The notes under the pieces: model-generated
Databases searched by the model: none
Told to the model about the DNA's origin: nothing
The model's input: only the letters and a program-made list of their open reading frames with translations
Program-made: the position numbers and the translations under genes
Shown here: one piece after another, positions 14,978-23,927 of the stretch
How positions within the stretch are numbered: position 1 is the stretch's first letter
Layout: each line of letters opens with the position of its first letter
DNA from: Streptomonospora nanhaiensis
Lineage (GTDB): Bacteria; Actinomycetota; Actinomycetes; Streptosporangiales; Streptosporangiaceae
Length of the DNA stretch: 64,000 nucleotides
Direction of reading: 5' to 3'
NCBI RefSeq assembly: GCF_026642255.1
Contig: NZ_CP113264.1
Coordinates: forward strand, 1,798,001-1,862,000

Positions 14978-16408
14978 GTGATCTTCGAGTACGCGCCCGC
15001 ACCGGAGTCCCGCTCCGTCGTCGCCCTGCGCGAGACCTACGACCTGTTCGTCGACGGAGGGTTCTCCCCCGCCGAGGGCGGGGAGTACCTCACCACCCTC
15101 AACCCCGCCGACGAGACCCCGCTCGCGCGGGTCGCCGTCGCCGGGCCCGCCGACGTCGACCGCGCCGTCGCCGCCGCCCGCCGCGCCCAGGAGACCGTGT
15201 GGGGCCGGATGAGCGGTGCCGAACGCGGCAAGTACCTGTTCCGCATCGCCCGCATCGTCCAGGAGCGCTCGCGCGAACTGGCCGTGCTGGAGTCGCTGGA
15301 CAACGGCAAGCCCATCAAGGAGACCCGCGACGTCGACGTGCCGCTGGTCGCCGCGCACTTCTTCTACTACGCAGGGTGGGCCGACAAGCTCGCGCACGCG
15401 GGCCTCGGCCCGGACCCGAAGCCGCTCGGCGTCGCCGCGCAGGTCATCCCGTGGAACTTCCCGCTGCTCATGCTCGCGTGGAAGGTGGCACCCGCCCTGG
15501 CCACCGGCAACACCGTGGTCCTCAAGCCGGCCGAGACCACCCCGCTCACCGCGATGGTCTTCGCCCAGATCTGCCAGGAGGCCGAGCTGCCCCCGGGCGT
15601 GGTCAACATCCTGACCGGTGCGGGCGAGACCGGGCAGGCCCTGGTCGAGCACCCCGGCGCCGACAAGGTGGCCTTCACCGGCTCCACCGGGGTGGGGCGC
15701 CGGATCGCCCGCTCCGTCGCGGGCACCGGCAAGCGCCTCACCCTCGAACTGGGCGGCAAGGGCGCCAACATCGTCTACGACGACGCGGCGATCGACCAGG
15801 CCGTCGAGGGCGTCGTCTCGGGCATCTTCTTCAACCAGGGCCACGTGTGCTGCGCGGGATCCCGGCTGCTGGTCCAGGAGTCGGTCGCCGAGGAGTTCCT
15901 CCCGCTGCTCAAGGCGCGGATCTCCAAGCTGCGCCTGGGCGACCCCCTGGACAAGAACACCGACATCGGGGCGATCAACTCCGCCGCCCAGCTGGAGCGG
16001 ATCCGCGAGATCACCGACACCGGGGAGGCCGAGGGCGCCGAGCGCTGGTCGCCCGCCTGCGACCTGCCGGAGAACGGCTACTGGTTCGCCCCCACGGTCC
16101 TGACCGGCGTCAGCCAGGCCCACCGGGTCGCCCGCGAGGAGATCTTCGGGCCCGTCCTGTCCGTCCTGACCTTCCGCACCCCCGAGGAGGCGGTGGAGAA
16201 GGCCAACAACACCCCCTACGGCCTCTCCGCGGGCGTGTGGACCGAGAAGGGCTCCCGCATGCTGTGGACCGCCGAGCGCCTGCGCGCGGGCGTGGTCTGG
16301 TCCAACACGTTCAACAAGTTCGACCCCACCAGCCCCTTCGGCGGCTACAAGGAGTCGGGATACGGCCGCGAGGGCGGACGGCACGGATTGGAGGCCTACC
16401 TTGGCTGA
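14978..16408 (+). CDS. Aldehyde dehydrogenase, catalytic partner of a split ALDH16-like pair
   Basis: A 476-residue NAD(P)-dependent aldehyde dehydrogenase of full catalytic-domain length. Glu257 (LELGGKG) and Cys291 (GHVCCAGSR) are the catalytic pair, the cofactor loop is FTGSTGVG, and IPWNFPLLM is intact. The C-terminal NKFDPTSPFGGYKESGYGREGG gives the usual oligomerisation region. It lies four bases after deoC, so acetaldehyde is a likely substrate. Its end overlaps the next gene by eight bases. That gene encodes a second, shortened ALDH domain without catalytic residues, the same order as in one-chain bacterial ALDH16. Confidence 0.9.
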   Translation: MIFEYAPAPESRSVVALRETYDLFVDGGFSPAEGGEYLTTLNPADETPLARVAVAGPADVDRAVAAARRAQETVWGRMSGAERGKYLFRIARIVQERSRELAVLESLDNGKPIKETRDVDVPLVAAHFFYYAGWADKLAHAGLGPDPKPLGVAAQVIPWNFPLLMLAWKVAPALATGNTVVLKPAETTPLTAMVFAQICQEAELPPGVVNILTGAGETGQALVEHPGADKVAFTGSTGVGRRIARSVAGTGKRLTLELGGKGANIVYDDAAIDQAVEGVVSGIFFNQGHVCCAGSRLLVQESVAEEFLPLLKARISKLRLGDPLDKNTDIGAINSAAQLERIREITDTGEAEGAERWSPACDLPENGYWFAPTVLTGVSQAHRVAREEIFGPVLSVLTFRTPEEAVEKANNTPYGLSAGVWTEKGSRMLWTAERLRAGVVWSNTFNKFDPTSPFGGYKESGYGREGGRHGLEAYLG

Positions 16409-17369
16409 GCGGCGGAGTACCGGGAAGGCCGGCAGGGGCGCGGCCGAGGCCGCCGAGGGCCGGGGAGGGAGCGCGGCCCCCGCGTCCGGCGTGCCCGCGC
16501 GCCTCGCGGTCCGCAAGACCTACAAGCTCTACGTGGGCGGGGCCTTCCCCCGCTCGGAGTCGGGCAGGAGCTACCCCGTGACCTCCTCGAGCGGCGAACA
16601 CCTGGCCAACGCCTCCCTCGCGTCGCGCAAGGACGCGCGCGACGCCGTCACCGCGGCCCGCAAGGCCTTCGGGGGCTGGTCGTCGCGCACCGCCTACAAC
16701 CGGGGCCAGGTCCTGTACCGGGTCGCGGAGGTCCTGGAGGGCCGGCGGGAGCAGTTCGCCGCCCAAGCGGCGGCCGCGCAGGGGCTGTCCCGCGCGGACG
16801 CCGACCGGGTGGTCTCCGCCGCCGTCGACCGGTGGGTGTACTACGCGGGCTGGACCGACAAGTTCGCCCAGGTGCTCGGCGGCGCCAACCCCGTGGCGGG
16901 CCCCTTCTACAACCACTCGGCCCCCGAGCCGACCGGCGTGGTGGCCGTGTTCGCGCCCCAGGACGCGCCGCTGCTCGGCCTGACCTCCGTGATCGCGCCG
17001 GTCGTCGCCACCGGCAACACGGCGGTGGTGGTCGCGTCCGAGACCGCGCCCCTGGCCGCCGTCGACCTGGCCGAGGTGCTCGCCACCTCCGACCTCCCCG
17101 GCGGGGTGGTCAACCTGCTGACCGGCAGGGTGGGCGAGATCGGACCGCACCTGGCCTCCCACGCCGACGTCAACGCCCTGGACCTCGCCGGCTCCGGGGA
17201 GCTGGCGGTCGAGTTCGAGCGGGCTGCGGCGACCACCCTCACCCGGGTGCTGCGGCCCCGGCCCGCGCCCGGCGGGGGAGAGGACGCCTGGCTCGACCCC
17301 GACCCGGGCACCTCGCGCATGACCCCCTTCCTGGAGACCAAGACGGTGTGGCACCCCGTCGGGGTGTAG
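16401..17369 (+). CDS. Non-catalytic truncated aldehyde dehydrogenase domain protein (ALDH16 C-domain-like)
   Basis: A 322-residue protein. After a 35-residue Ala/Gly-rich leader it follows the ALDH fold: TYKLYVGGAFPRSESG, the cofactor domain with FAPQDAPLLGLTSVIAPVVATGN, and GVVNLLTGRVGEIG. It stops shortly after the region matching the first third of the catalytic domain. The segment matching FTGSTGVG is degenerate (LAGSGELAVE), and the catalytic Glu and Cys are missing. ALDH16 enzymes have a second ALDH domain of this kind fused behind the active one, so this is probably a structural partner of the preceding gene. The TTG start at 16401 is chosen because GGAGG lies six bases upstream (16390-16394). 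It overlaps the previous gene by eight bases. Confidence 0.8.
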   Translation: MAERRSTGKAGRGAAEAAEGRGGSAAPASGVPARLAVRKTYKLYVGGAFPRSESGRSYPVTSSSGEHLANASLASRKDARDAVTAARKAFGGWSSRTAYNRGQVLYRVAEVLEGRREQFAAQAAAAQGLSRADADRVVSAAVDRWVYYAGWTDKFAQVLGGANPVAGPFYNHSAPEPTGVVAVFAPQDAPLLGLTSVIAPVVATGNTAVVVASETAPLAAVDLAEVLATSDLPGGVVNLLTGRVGEIGPHLASHADVNALDLAGSGELAVEFERAAATTLTRVLRPRPAPGGGEDAWLDPDPGTSRMTPFLETKTVWHPVGV

Positions 17370-17376
17370 AGAAGGG

Positions 17377-17406
17377 GGACCGGCGCCCCGGAGCGGGCGC
17401 CGGTCC
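17377..17406. terminator. Hairpin between the ALDH pair and PNP
   Basis: Perfect 12-base arms GGACCGGCGCCC and GGGCGCCGGTCC with a six-base loop, starting eight bases after the ALDH stop. It may end the deoC-ALDH transcript or lower read-through into the purine nucleoside phosphorylase gene. Confidence 0.65.
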
Positions 17407-17532
17407 GCGCGCGGAGGAGCGGTGGCGCCGGCGGACGGGCCGGGCCGCCCCCGACCGGTCATGTCCCGCCCCCCGCGCACCGGGGCGACACCCCGCGCCG
17501 CCGGCGCGGCACGAACGAACGGAGAGCACCCA

Positions 17533-18330
17533 GTGACTCGCACACCCCAGGCCGCCGCAGAGGACGCCGCCGCGGAGCTGCGCTCGCGCACCGGCGTCGA
17601 CGAGTACGACGTCGCCCTGGTCATGGGATCGGGATGGGCGCCCGCCGCCGACCTGCTCGGCGACTCGGGGCACGAGCTGGCCGCCTCCGACCTGCCGGGC
17701 TTCCGGCCCCCCGCGGTGGAGGGGCACAGCGGCACGATCCGCAGCATCCGCGACGGCGGCCGCAGCGTGCTCGCCTTCCTGGGCCGCACCCACCTGTACG
17801 AGGGCCACGGCACGGACGCGGTCGTGCACGGCGTGCGCACGGCCGTGGCCGCCGGGGCCCGGACCGTCGTCCTGACCAACGCCGCGGGCGGCATCAACCC
17901 CGCCTACGCGGTGGGCTCCCCGGTGCTGATCGCCGACCACCTCAACATGACCGCGAGGTCGCCGCTCACCGGCGCCACCTTCGTGGACCTCACCGAGACC
18001 TACACCCCGGCCCTGCGCGAGCTGGCCCGCAGGGTGGACCCGGACCTGCCCGAGGGCGTCTACGCGGCCATGCCCGGCCCGCACTTCGAGACCCCCGCCG
18101 AGATCCGCATGCTCCGCGCCATGGGAGCCGACCTGGTCGGCATGTCCACCGTCCTGGAGGCGATCGCCGCCCGCGAGGCGGGCGCCCAGGTCCTCGGCCT
18201 GTCGCTCGTCACCAACATCGCCGCCGGGCTGGAGGGCGCCAACCTCGACCACGAGGACGTGCTCGCCACGGGCCGGGAGTCCGCGGGAACCGTCGGCCGC
18301 CTGCTCGCCGACATCGTCGCCGGGCTCTGA
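17533..18330 (+). CDS. Purine-nucleoside phosphorylase
   Basis: A 265-residue trimeric-type PNP that splits purine (deoxy)nucleosides with phosphate into base and (deoxy)ribose 1-phosphate. Motifs are VMGSGWAPAADLL (phosphate loop), GRTHLYEGHG, TNAAGGINP, the base-recognition region PHFETPAEIRML, MSTVLEAIAAR, and SLVTNIAAG near the end. Length fits the trimeric family. The GTG at 17533 follows GGAGAG. It stands 13 bp upstream of the phosphosugar mutase, which could convert (deoxy)ribose 1-phosphate to the 5-phosphate used by DeoC. Confidence 0.9.
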   Translation: MTRTPQAAAEDAAAELRSRTGVDEYDVALVMGSGWAPAADLLGDSGHELAASDLPGFRPPAVEGHSGTIRSIRDGGRSVLAFLGRTHLYEGHGTDAVVHGVRTAVAAGARTVVLTNAAGGINPAYAVGSPVLIADHLNMTARSPLTGATFVDLTETYTPALRELARRVDPDLPEGVYAAMPGPHFETPAEIRMLRAMGADLVGMSTVLEAIAAREAGAQVLGLSLVTNIAAGLEGANLDHEDVLATGRESAGTVGRLLADIVAGL

Positions 18331-18343
18331 GGGAACGGGACCG

Positions 18344-20023
18344 ATGACCGCCGACACCGCCGCCCTCGCCCGGGAGTGGCTCGCCCAGGACCCCGACCCC
18401 GCCACCCGCGAGGAGCTGCGGGGGCTGCTGGAGCGCGCCGGCAGGGGCGAGGCCGCCGCCCTGGCCGGTCTCGCCGACCGCTTCGGCGCACGCCTGGAGT
18501 TCGGGACCGCCGGCCTGCGCGGAGCCCTGGGAGCGGGCCCCAACAGGATGAACCGCGTGGTGGTGATGCGGGCCGCGGCCGGCATCGCCGCCTGGCTGCG
18601 GGGCAGGGGCGGCGCCGGGGCCCACGTGGTCGTCGGCTACGACGCCCGGCACCGGTCGGCGGACTTCGCCCGCGACAGCGCCGCCGTGCTCACCGGGGCC
18701 GGGCACCGGGTGTCCCTGATGCCCGGGCCGCTGCCCACCCCCGTGCTGGCGTTCGCCGTCCGGGACCTGGGGGCGGACGCCGGGATCATGGTGACCGCGA
18801 GCCACAACCCGCCGCAGGACAACGGCTACAAGGTGTACGCCGGCGGGACGGGGGACGACGCGGGGGCCCAGATCGTCTCCCCGGTGGACACCGAGATCTC
18901 CGCCGCCATCGACGCCGCGGGACCGGTCGGCGACCTCCCCCTGGGGGAGGGGTGGACGGTGCTGGGGGAGGAGGCCGTGGACCGCTACCTGGCGGCGGTC
19001 ACCGCGCTCGTCCCCCGGCGCGAGCGCGCGCTGGCCACCACCTACACCGCCATGCACGGGGTGGGCGGCAGGGTGCTCCTCGCCGCGATGGAGCGGGCCG
19101 GGTTCGCCCGCCCGTCCGTGGTCCGGGAGCAGTTCGACCCGGACCCCGACTTCCCGACCGTGGAGTTCCCCAACCCCGAGGAACCCGGTGCGATGGACCT
19201 GGCGACGGCGGCCGGCGCCGCCGACGGCGCCGACCTGGTCATCGCCAACGACCCGGACGCCGACCGGCTCGCGCTCGCCGTCCCCGGGCACGGCCTGCTC
19301 ACCGGCAACGAGGTCGGGGGGCTGCTCGCCGAGTACGTGCTGGACCACACCTCCGGGCCGGACCGCGTGGTGGCCACCTCGATCGTCTCGTCCAGCCTGC
19401 TGGGCAAGATCGCCGCCGACCGCGGCGTGCACTACGAGGAGACGCTGACGGGCTTCAAGTGGCTGGCCCGCGCGGGGGGTCCCGGGCAGCGGCGGGTCTT
19501 CGCCTTCGAGGAGGCCCTCGGCTACTGCGTGGGAGGGGACGGGGGCCGCCCGGTCGCCGACAAGGACGGGGTGGGAGCGGCCCTGGTGGCGGCGGCGCTC
19601 GCGGACGACGCGAAGAGGGGCGGCAGGTCCCTGGTCGACCTGCTCGACGACCAGGCCCGCCGGTACGGACTGCACCTGAGCGACCAGCTCTCGGTGCGGG
19701 TGGACGACCTGTCGGTCATCTCCGCGGCGATGCGGCGGCTGCGCGCCGAACCGCCCACCGCGTTCGGCCCCCTCGCGGTCGCGGGGGTCGACGACTTCGC
19801 CGGCGGACACGCGGGACTGCCGCCGACGGACGCACTGCGCTTCCGGCTGGAGGGCGGGGCGTGGGGACGCGTGACGTTGCGTCCCTCGGGGACCGAGCCC
19901 AAGCTGAAGGCGTACGCCGAGGTGGTGCTGGAGGTGGGGGACGACGTCGCGGCCATCCGCGCGCGTGGCTCGGACATGCTCGCCGAGCTGATGGCCTCGG
20001 TCGCCGGGGCGGTCAGGGGATGA
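18344..20023 (+). CDS. Phosphosugar mutase (phosphopentomutase/phosphomannomutase family)
   Basis: A 559-residue alpha-D-phosphohexomutase superfamily enzyme. The phosphorylated serine is Ser153 in TASHNPPQDNGYK, the metal loop is NDPDADRLALAV (about residue 303), the sugar loop is FAFEEALGYC, and the phosphate-binding loop LRPSGTEPKLKAY is near the C-terminus. This long form (PgcA/PGM2-like) includes enzymes acting on pentose phosphates. With PNP just upstream and deoC in the cluster, conversion of ribose or deoxyribose 1-phosphate to the 5-phosphate is the likely role. Database labels often say phosphomannomutase. It ends six bp before the convergent Lrp gene. Confidence 0.85.
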   Translation: MTADTAALAREWLAQDPDPATREELRGLLERAGRGEAAALAGLADRFGARLEFGTAGLRGALGAGPNRMNRVVVMRAAAGIAAWLRGRGGAGAHVVVGYDARHRSADFARDSAAVLTGAGHRVSLMPGPLPTPVLAFAVRDLGADAGIMVTASHNPPQDNGYKVYAGGTGDDAGAQIVSPVDTEISAAIDAAGPVGDLPLGEGWTVLGEEAVDRYLAAVTALVPRRERALATTYTAMHGVGGRVLLAAMERAGFARPSVVREQFDPDPDFPTVEFPNPEEPGAMDLATAAGAADGADLVIANDPDADRLALAVPGHGLLTGNEVGGLLAEYVLDHTSGPDRVVATSIVSSSLLGKIAADRGVHYEETLTGFKWLARAGGPGQRRVFAFEEALGYCVGGDGGRPVADKDGVGAALVAAALADDAKRGGRSLVDLLDDQARRYGLHLSDQLSVRVDDLSVISAAMRRLRAEPPTAFGPLAVAGVDDFAGGHAGLPPTDALRFRLEGGAWGRVTLRPSGTEPKLKAYAEVVLEVGDDVAAIRARGSDMLAELMASVAGAVRG

Positions 20024-20029
20024 GGGGCC

Positions 20030-20521
20030 TCACTCGCCGTCCGAGGGTTCCACGACCGGCCGGTGCACGACCTCGTCGATGACGGTGAGCGTCTGGGTGG
20101 ACGTCACACCGGGAAGCGACTGCAGACGGGTCAGGATGAGGTCGCGCAGCTGGTTGGTGTTGGCCACGCGGACGAGGAGGACGATGTCCGCCGAGCCGAC
20201 CACGTACCAGCAGTACTCGATCTCGGGGTACGAGGACAGGATCTCCCGGTTGGCCCGCCAGTCCGGCTGGCTGCCCGAGATGAGGACGAGCGCGGTGACG
20301 CCGAGCCCCATCTTGGAGTGGTCGGTCACCACGGAGTACCCGCGGATGACGCCCTCGTCGGTGAGCCGCTTGATGCGGTTGTAGGCCGTGGCTCGGGAGA
20401 CGTTGGCCAGGGCGGCGATCTCGGTGATGCCTGTTCGCGCGTCCTTGGCGAGGGCGCTCAGGATCGTCTGGTCGGTCGTGTCCGGCCGCCGGCCGTTCCT
20501 GCGCTGGTCGCCCATGGCCAT
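20030..20521 (-). CDS. Lrp/AsnC-family transcriptional regulator
   Basis: A 163-residue regulator. The helix-turn-helix is at about residues 18-62 (DQTILSALAKDARTGITEIAALANVSRATAYNRI). The RAM ligand-binding domain follows, with YCWYVVGSADIVLLVRVANTNQL. The ATG at 20521 has GAGGAG six bases upstream. It is divergent from the E1 alpha gene across 750 bp. In Streptomyces and mycobacteria an Lrp-type regulator (BkdR) next to branched-chain 2-oxoacid dehydrogenase genes responds to branched-chain amino acids. A similar role here is inferred from gene order. Confidence 0.85.
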   Translation of the reverse strand: MAMGDQRRNGRRPDTTDQTILSALAKDARTGITEIAALANVSRATAYNRIKRLTDEGVIRGYSVVTDHSKMGLGVTALVLISGSQPDWRANREILSSYPEIEYCWYVVGSADIVLLVRVANTNQLRDLILTRLQSLPGVTSTQTLTVIDEVVHRPVVEPSDGE

Positions 20522-21271
20522 GTGGGTCTCCTCGTGTGCTCTTGTTCTCAGGATGGAGCCCCTTCCCTCTTCGTGGACCGGGGCTAACGAACTACCAGGT
20601 AAACGTTGTTTGCGTCCATCGGAGTCTCAGTCGGCGAGATGGGGTCCGGATGGGTGTCCGGCCGGTCACCGGGAGGTGGCGTACCGGGAGGGCGGGGGCG
20701 GGGGAACCGTCTCGGGAGATCCGGAGTGCGGGGCGCGTGTCGGCGGGGAGTCCGACTGTACCCATGGTTGACGCGGACGGCGGGCGGCGGGTTTCCCCGA
20801 CCGGCGGGTAACCGCGCCGGCGTGTCCGGGCGGTGACGGAACTTCTTGCTCGGCGGCCGTTTCCGGCCTCATGTGTCGTGTCGTGGGGGGCGTTCCCTGG
20901 CTCGGTGGTCGGGCTGATCCGAACGTACGCGCTCGGCGTCGAACACGCACCCCTGGTAGTCAACCGCGATGGTTCCGTGATGATAGGCCCTACCTCCGAC
21001 GGAACCGAGGGGTTTTCGGGTGATGCCCCGGTGTTCGTGAGGGTTGGTGACAGTAAGCGCTGTATAGGTCACCGTGTCGTTTTCGCAGGTGAACCAGGTC
21101 CTATGTTAGACATTCAAGAACGTGATGGCGGTCTTCGTTCTCTTTTGTTTCAACTATTCCTGAATATCTAGCGCAAGTGTCGAGTTGTCCGGAGAATCGC
21201 CGTAGAGGACAGACGCCACCCGGTCCGGACGCGCCACCACGCGCGGCGGGCCACGTTGGGAGCCGCTCGAC
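20522..21271. other. Long intergenic region with a less GC-rich part
   Basis: A 750-bp gap between the Lrp regulator and the E1 alpha gene. From about 20930 to 21190 the sequence is noticeably richer in A/T than anything else in the window. A short frame (20833-21171) has codon use unlike real genes here. The region should hold both divergent promoters and Lrp sites; I could not define them. No tRNA or recognised riboswitch was seen. Confidence 0.5.
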
Positions 21272-22402
21272 ATGCCCGCCCGCCGCTCACCATCGCCCCG
21301 GGGACCGCTCCGGGGGAAGCACGGGGACACCCCCCTCGACGGAGGCCCCGTGCGCCCGGTCCCGCCCGCCCACGCATCGGCCGCACCCGAACACATCAGC
21401 GTGGACCACCTCCGGCCGGACCTCACCCGCGCCCTGTACCAGGCCATGCGGACGGCGCGCGACCTCGACGCCGAGGCCGTCGCCCTCCAGCGCCAGGGCG
21501 TGTTCCCCGCCTACGTGTCCGTGCGGGGACAGGAGGCCGCCCAGGTCGCGAGCGCCACGGCGCTCGACCCCGAGCGCGACTTCGTCTTCCCGACCTACCG
21601 CGAGATGGCCTCCGCGCTGGCCTACGGCGTGGACATGGTCGGCTACATGGCGAGCCACCGCGCCCTGTGGCACGGCGGCCTCTACGACGTCATGGCCTCC
21701 CGGTTCGGCGCGGTCAACGCCGTGGTCGGCGGGCCCGTCCCCCACGCCGTCGGCTGGGCCGTGGGGGAGCGGCTGCGCGGCGGCGACGGGGTGGCCCTCT
21801 CCTACTTCGGCGACGGCGCCAGCTCCGAGGGCGACGTCCACGAGGCGATGAACTTCGCCGGGGTCTTCGGGGCGCCGGTCGTGTTCTTCTGCCAGAACAA
21901 CCGGTGGGCGCTGTCGGTGCCCAACGAGCGCCAGGTCGCCGGCGGATCCGTCGCCGCGCGGGCCGAGGGCTACGGCATGCCCGGGGCCGTCGTCGACGGC
22001 AACGACGCGGGGGCCGTGTACGAGGCCACCGCCGAGGCGGTCGCCCGCGCCCGCTCCGGCGGGGGGCCGACGCTCATCGAGGCGCTCACCTACCGGGTGG
22101 AGCCGCACTCGACCTCCGACGACCCCGGCCGCTACCGGGAGGACACCGAGGCGGAGCACTGGCGGGTGCACCGCGACCCCGTCGCCCTGCTGCGCGCGGC
22201 CGTCCTCGCGGCCGGGCACGCCGACGAGGCCGACCTGGCCGAGGCCGACGCCGAGGCCGCCGGGCGCGCGGAGGAGATCCGCGACGGCGTGGCCGGGGCC
22301 CCGGAGCCCCACGGCTCCGAGCTCTTCACCCACGTCTTCCGGGAGACCACCGAGGAGCTGACCCGTCAGCACCGCACCTGGCAGGAAGAGGTCGAGCTGT
22401 GA
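21272..22402 (+). CDS. 2-oxoacid dehydrogenase E1 component, alpha subunit
   Basis: A 376-residue thiamine-diphosphate enzyme subunit. The ThDP/Mg motif is GDGASSEGDVHEAMNFAGVF with QNN downstream. The phosphorylation-loop-like region EPHSTSDDPGRYRED resembles branched-chain and actinobacterial pyruvate E1 more than acetoin E1. Two starts are possible. ATG 21272 gives a Pro-rich leader, and GTG 21350, directly after GGAGG, would shorten the protein by 26 residues. The stop overlaps the GTG of the beta subunit by four bases. It decarboxylates a 2-oxoacid and passes the acyl group to a lipoyl domain, probably the small protein two genes downstream. Confidence 0.85.
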   Translation: MPARRSPSPRGPLRGKHGDTPLDGGPVRPVPPAHASAAPEHISVDHLRPDLTRALYQAMRTARDLDAEAVALQRQGVFPAYVSVRGQEAAQVASATALDPERDFVFPTYREMASALAYGVDMVGYMASHRALWHGGLYDVMASRFGAVNAVVGGPVPHAVGWAVGERLRGGDGVALSYFGDGASSEGDVHEAMNFAGVFGAPVVFFCQNNRWALSVPNERQVAGGSVAARAEGYGMPGAVVDGNDAGAVYEATAEAVARARSGGGPTLIEALTYRVEPHSTSDDPGRYREDTEAEHWRVHRDPVALLRAAVLAAGHADEADLAEADAEAAGRAEEIRDGVAGAPEPHGSELFTHVFRETTEELTRQHRTWQEEVEL

Positions 22403-23427
22403 CCGAGCTGATCGAACGGGCCGGGGCCGGCCCCGACGCCGCCGGGGCCCCGCCCGTCGAGCTGTCCATGCAGCAGGCCGTCAACCGCGCCCTGCGCACC
22501 CTGCTCGCCGAGGACCCGGACGTCCTGGTCTTCGGCGAGGACGTCGGAGCCCTCGGCGGGGTCTTCCGCGTCACCGACGGGCTCCAGCGGGAGTTCGGCG
22601 ACAAGCGTGTCTTCGACACCCCCCTGGCCGAGTCCGCGATCATGGGGATGGCGGTGGGACTGGCGATGAACGGCTGGAGGCCCGTGCCCGAGCTCCAGTT
22701 CGACGGCTTCGCCTATCCGGCGATCGACCAGATCGTGAACCAGGTGGCGCGCATGAACTACCGGACGCGGGGATCGGCGCCGATGCCGATCACGCTCCGG
22801 CTGCCCTCCTTCGGCGGCATCCAGGCGCCCGAGCACCACGGGGAGAGCCTGGAGGCGCTCTTCGCGCACACCCCCGGGCTCAAGGTCGTCGCGCCCTCCG
22901 ACCCGGCCGAGGCCTACACCCTGCTCCTCCAGTCGGTGCGCTCCGACGACCCCGTCGTCTTCATGGAGCCCAAGGCCCGCTACTGGGACCGCAGGCCCGT
23001 CCGGTTGCGCGAGCCCAGCGACCCCATCGGCACCAGCCGTGTGGTGCGCGAGGGCAGCCACGCCACCCTCGTCGCCTGGGGCGCCATGGTGCACAAGTGC
23101 CTCCAGGTGGCCGAACTGGCCGCCGAGGACGGGGTGGACCTGGAGGTCCTGGACCTGCGCTGGCTCAAGCCCGTCGACACCGCGGGGCTCGCCGCCTCGG
23201 TGTCGCGCACCGGGCGCGCCGTGGTCGTGCACGAGGCGCCGCTGACCGCAGGGCTCGGGGCGGAGGTCGCCGCGCTCGTCACCGAGAACTGCTTCCGCGA
23301 CCTGTCCGGGCCCGTCCAGCGCGTCACCGGGTTCGACGTGCCCTACCCGGCCGGGCCCCTGGAGGGCCAGTACCTGCCGACCATCGACCGCATCCTGCTC
23401 GCGGTCCAACGGACCCTGGAGTACTAG
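22399..23427 (+). CDS. 2-oxoacid dehydrogenase E1 component, beta subunit
   Basis: A 342-residue transketolase-like subunit that pairs with E1 alpha. Marks are [58 protein letters not shown], and a C-terminal transketolase domain with [16 protein letters not shown] and [15 protein letters not shown]. The GTGA overlap with the alpha subunit implies coupled translation in equal amounts. The lipoyl-domain gene starts seven bp after the stop. No E3 gene and no classical catalytic E2 gene is in the cluster. Confidence 0.9.
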   Translation: MTELIERAGAGPDAAGAPPVELSMQQAVNRALRTLLAEDPDVLVFGEDVGALGGVFRVTDGLQREFGDKRVFDTPLAESAIMGMAVGLAMNGWRPVPELQFDGFAYPAIDQIVNQVARMNYRTRGSAPMPITLRLPSFGGIQAPEHHGESLEALFAHTPGLKVVAPSDPAEAYTLLLQSVRSDDPVVFMEPKARYWDRRPVRLREPSDPIGTSRVVREGSHATLVAWGAMVHKCLQVAELAAEDGVDLEVLDLRWLKPVDTAGLAASVSRTGRAVVVHEAPLTAGLGAEVAALVTENCFRDLSGPVQRVTGFDVPYPAGPLEGQYLPTIDRILLAVQRTLEY

Positions 23428-23434
23428 ACAGACC

Positions 23435-23779
23435 ATGGCAGAAGAGAGCATCACCTTCACCCTCCCCGACCTGGGAGAGGGGCTCGTCGAGGCGACGGTC
23501 CTGGAGTGGCAGGTCGCCGTCGGCGACGTCGTGGCGCGCAACGCCCCCCTCGTGGAGGTGGAGACGACCAAGTCGGCCGTCGTCATCCCCTCGCCCCAGG
23601 CGGGCCGGATCGCCGAACTGCACGCGGCGGAGGACCAGGTGGTCCCGGTGGGCGACCCCCTGGTGACCTTCGCGGTGGAGGCGGCCGACGAGGCGCCCCG
23701 GGCGGGCATCGTCGGCCGGGTCCCCCCGGAGGAGGCCCGGCCCGCCCGCCGGGTGCGCCTGAAGCCCCCGACGGCCTGA
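23435..23779 (+). CDS. Stand-alone lipoyl-domain protein (E2 N-terminal domain only)
   Basis: A 114-residue protein. Residues 5-82 form one lipoyl domain: [19 protein letters not shown], the lipoylation site in [13 protein letters not shown] with the Lys as acceptor, and VGDPLVTF. After it comes a short Pro/Arg-rich tail. The peripheral-subunit-binding domain and the 230-residue acyltransferase domain of normal E2 proteins are missing, and there is no sign of a frameshift: the gene ends cleanly before a hairpin. It is in the E1 operon, so it should accept acyl groups from E1. Either another E2 supplies the transferase, or the downstream alpha/beta hydrolase plays that part. Confidence 0.8.
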   Translation: MAEESITFTLPDLGEGLVEATVLEWQVAVGDVVARNAPLVEVETTKSAVVIPSPQAGRIAELHAAEDQVVPVGDPLVTFAVEAADEAPRAGIVGRVPPEEARPARRVRLKPPTA

Positions 23780-23830
23780 CCCGCCGCCGCCGTGCCGGCC
23801 GGACCGCCGGTGCCGTTGGGAGGTCCGCAC

Positions 23831-23861
23831 GAACGGCGGCGCCCCCCAGGGGGAGCCGTTC
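23831..23861. terminator. Hairpin after the lipoyl-domain gene
   Basis: Arms GAACGGC (23831-23837) and GCCGTTC (23855-23861) flank an inner C-run/G-run pair. It lies about 50 bp after the lipoyl gene and 67 bp before the hydrolase start, so it may end the E1 operon. Confidence 0.5.
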
Positions 23862-23927
23862 ATAGGAATATCCGACAGGGCCTCGGGCGGCCCGGCAAGT
23901 TCTTCAGAATTTAATGGAGTGGGATTC

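Noticed and set aside
16401..17369. Second ALDH gene as a broken pseudogene
   Set aside because: It keeps normal codon use, a supported TTG start and a clean stop followed by a hairpin, and an inactive shortened ALDH domain is a known part of ALDH16.
20833..21171. Possible 112-residue gene in the Lrp/E1 gap
   Set aside because: Third-position GC is far below that of real genes here, no ribosome binding site or domain is seen, and it lies in the divergent promoter region.
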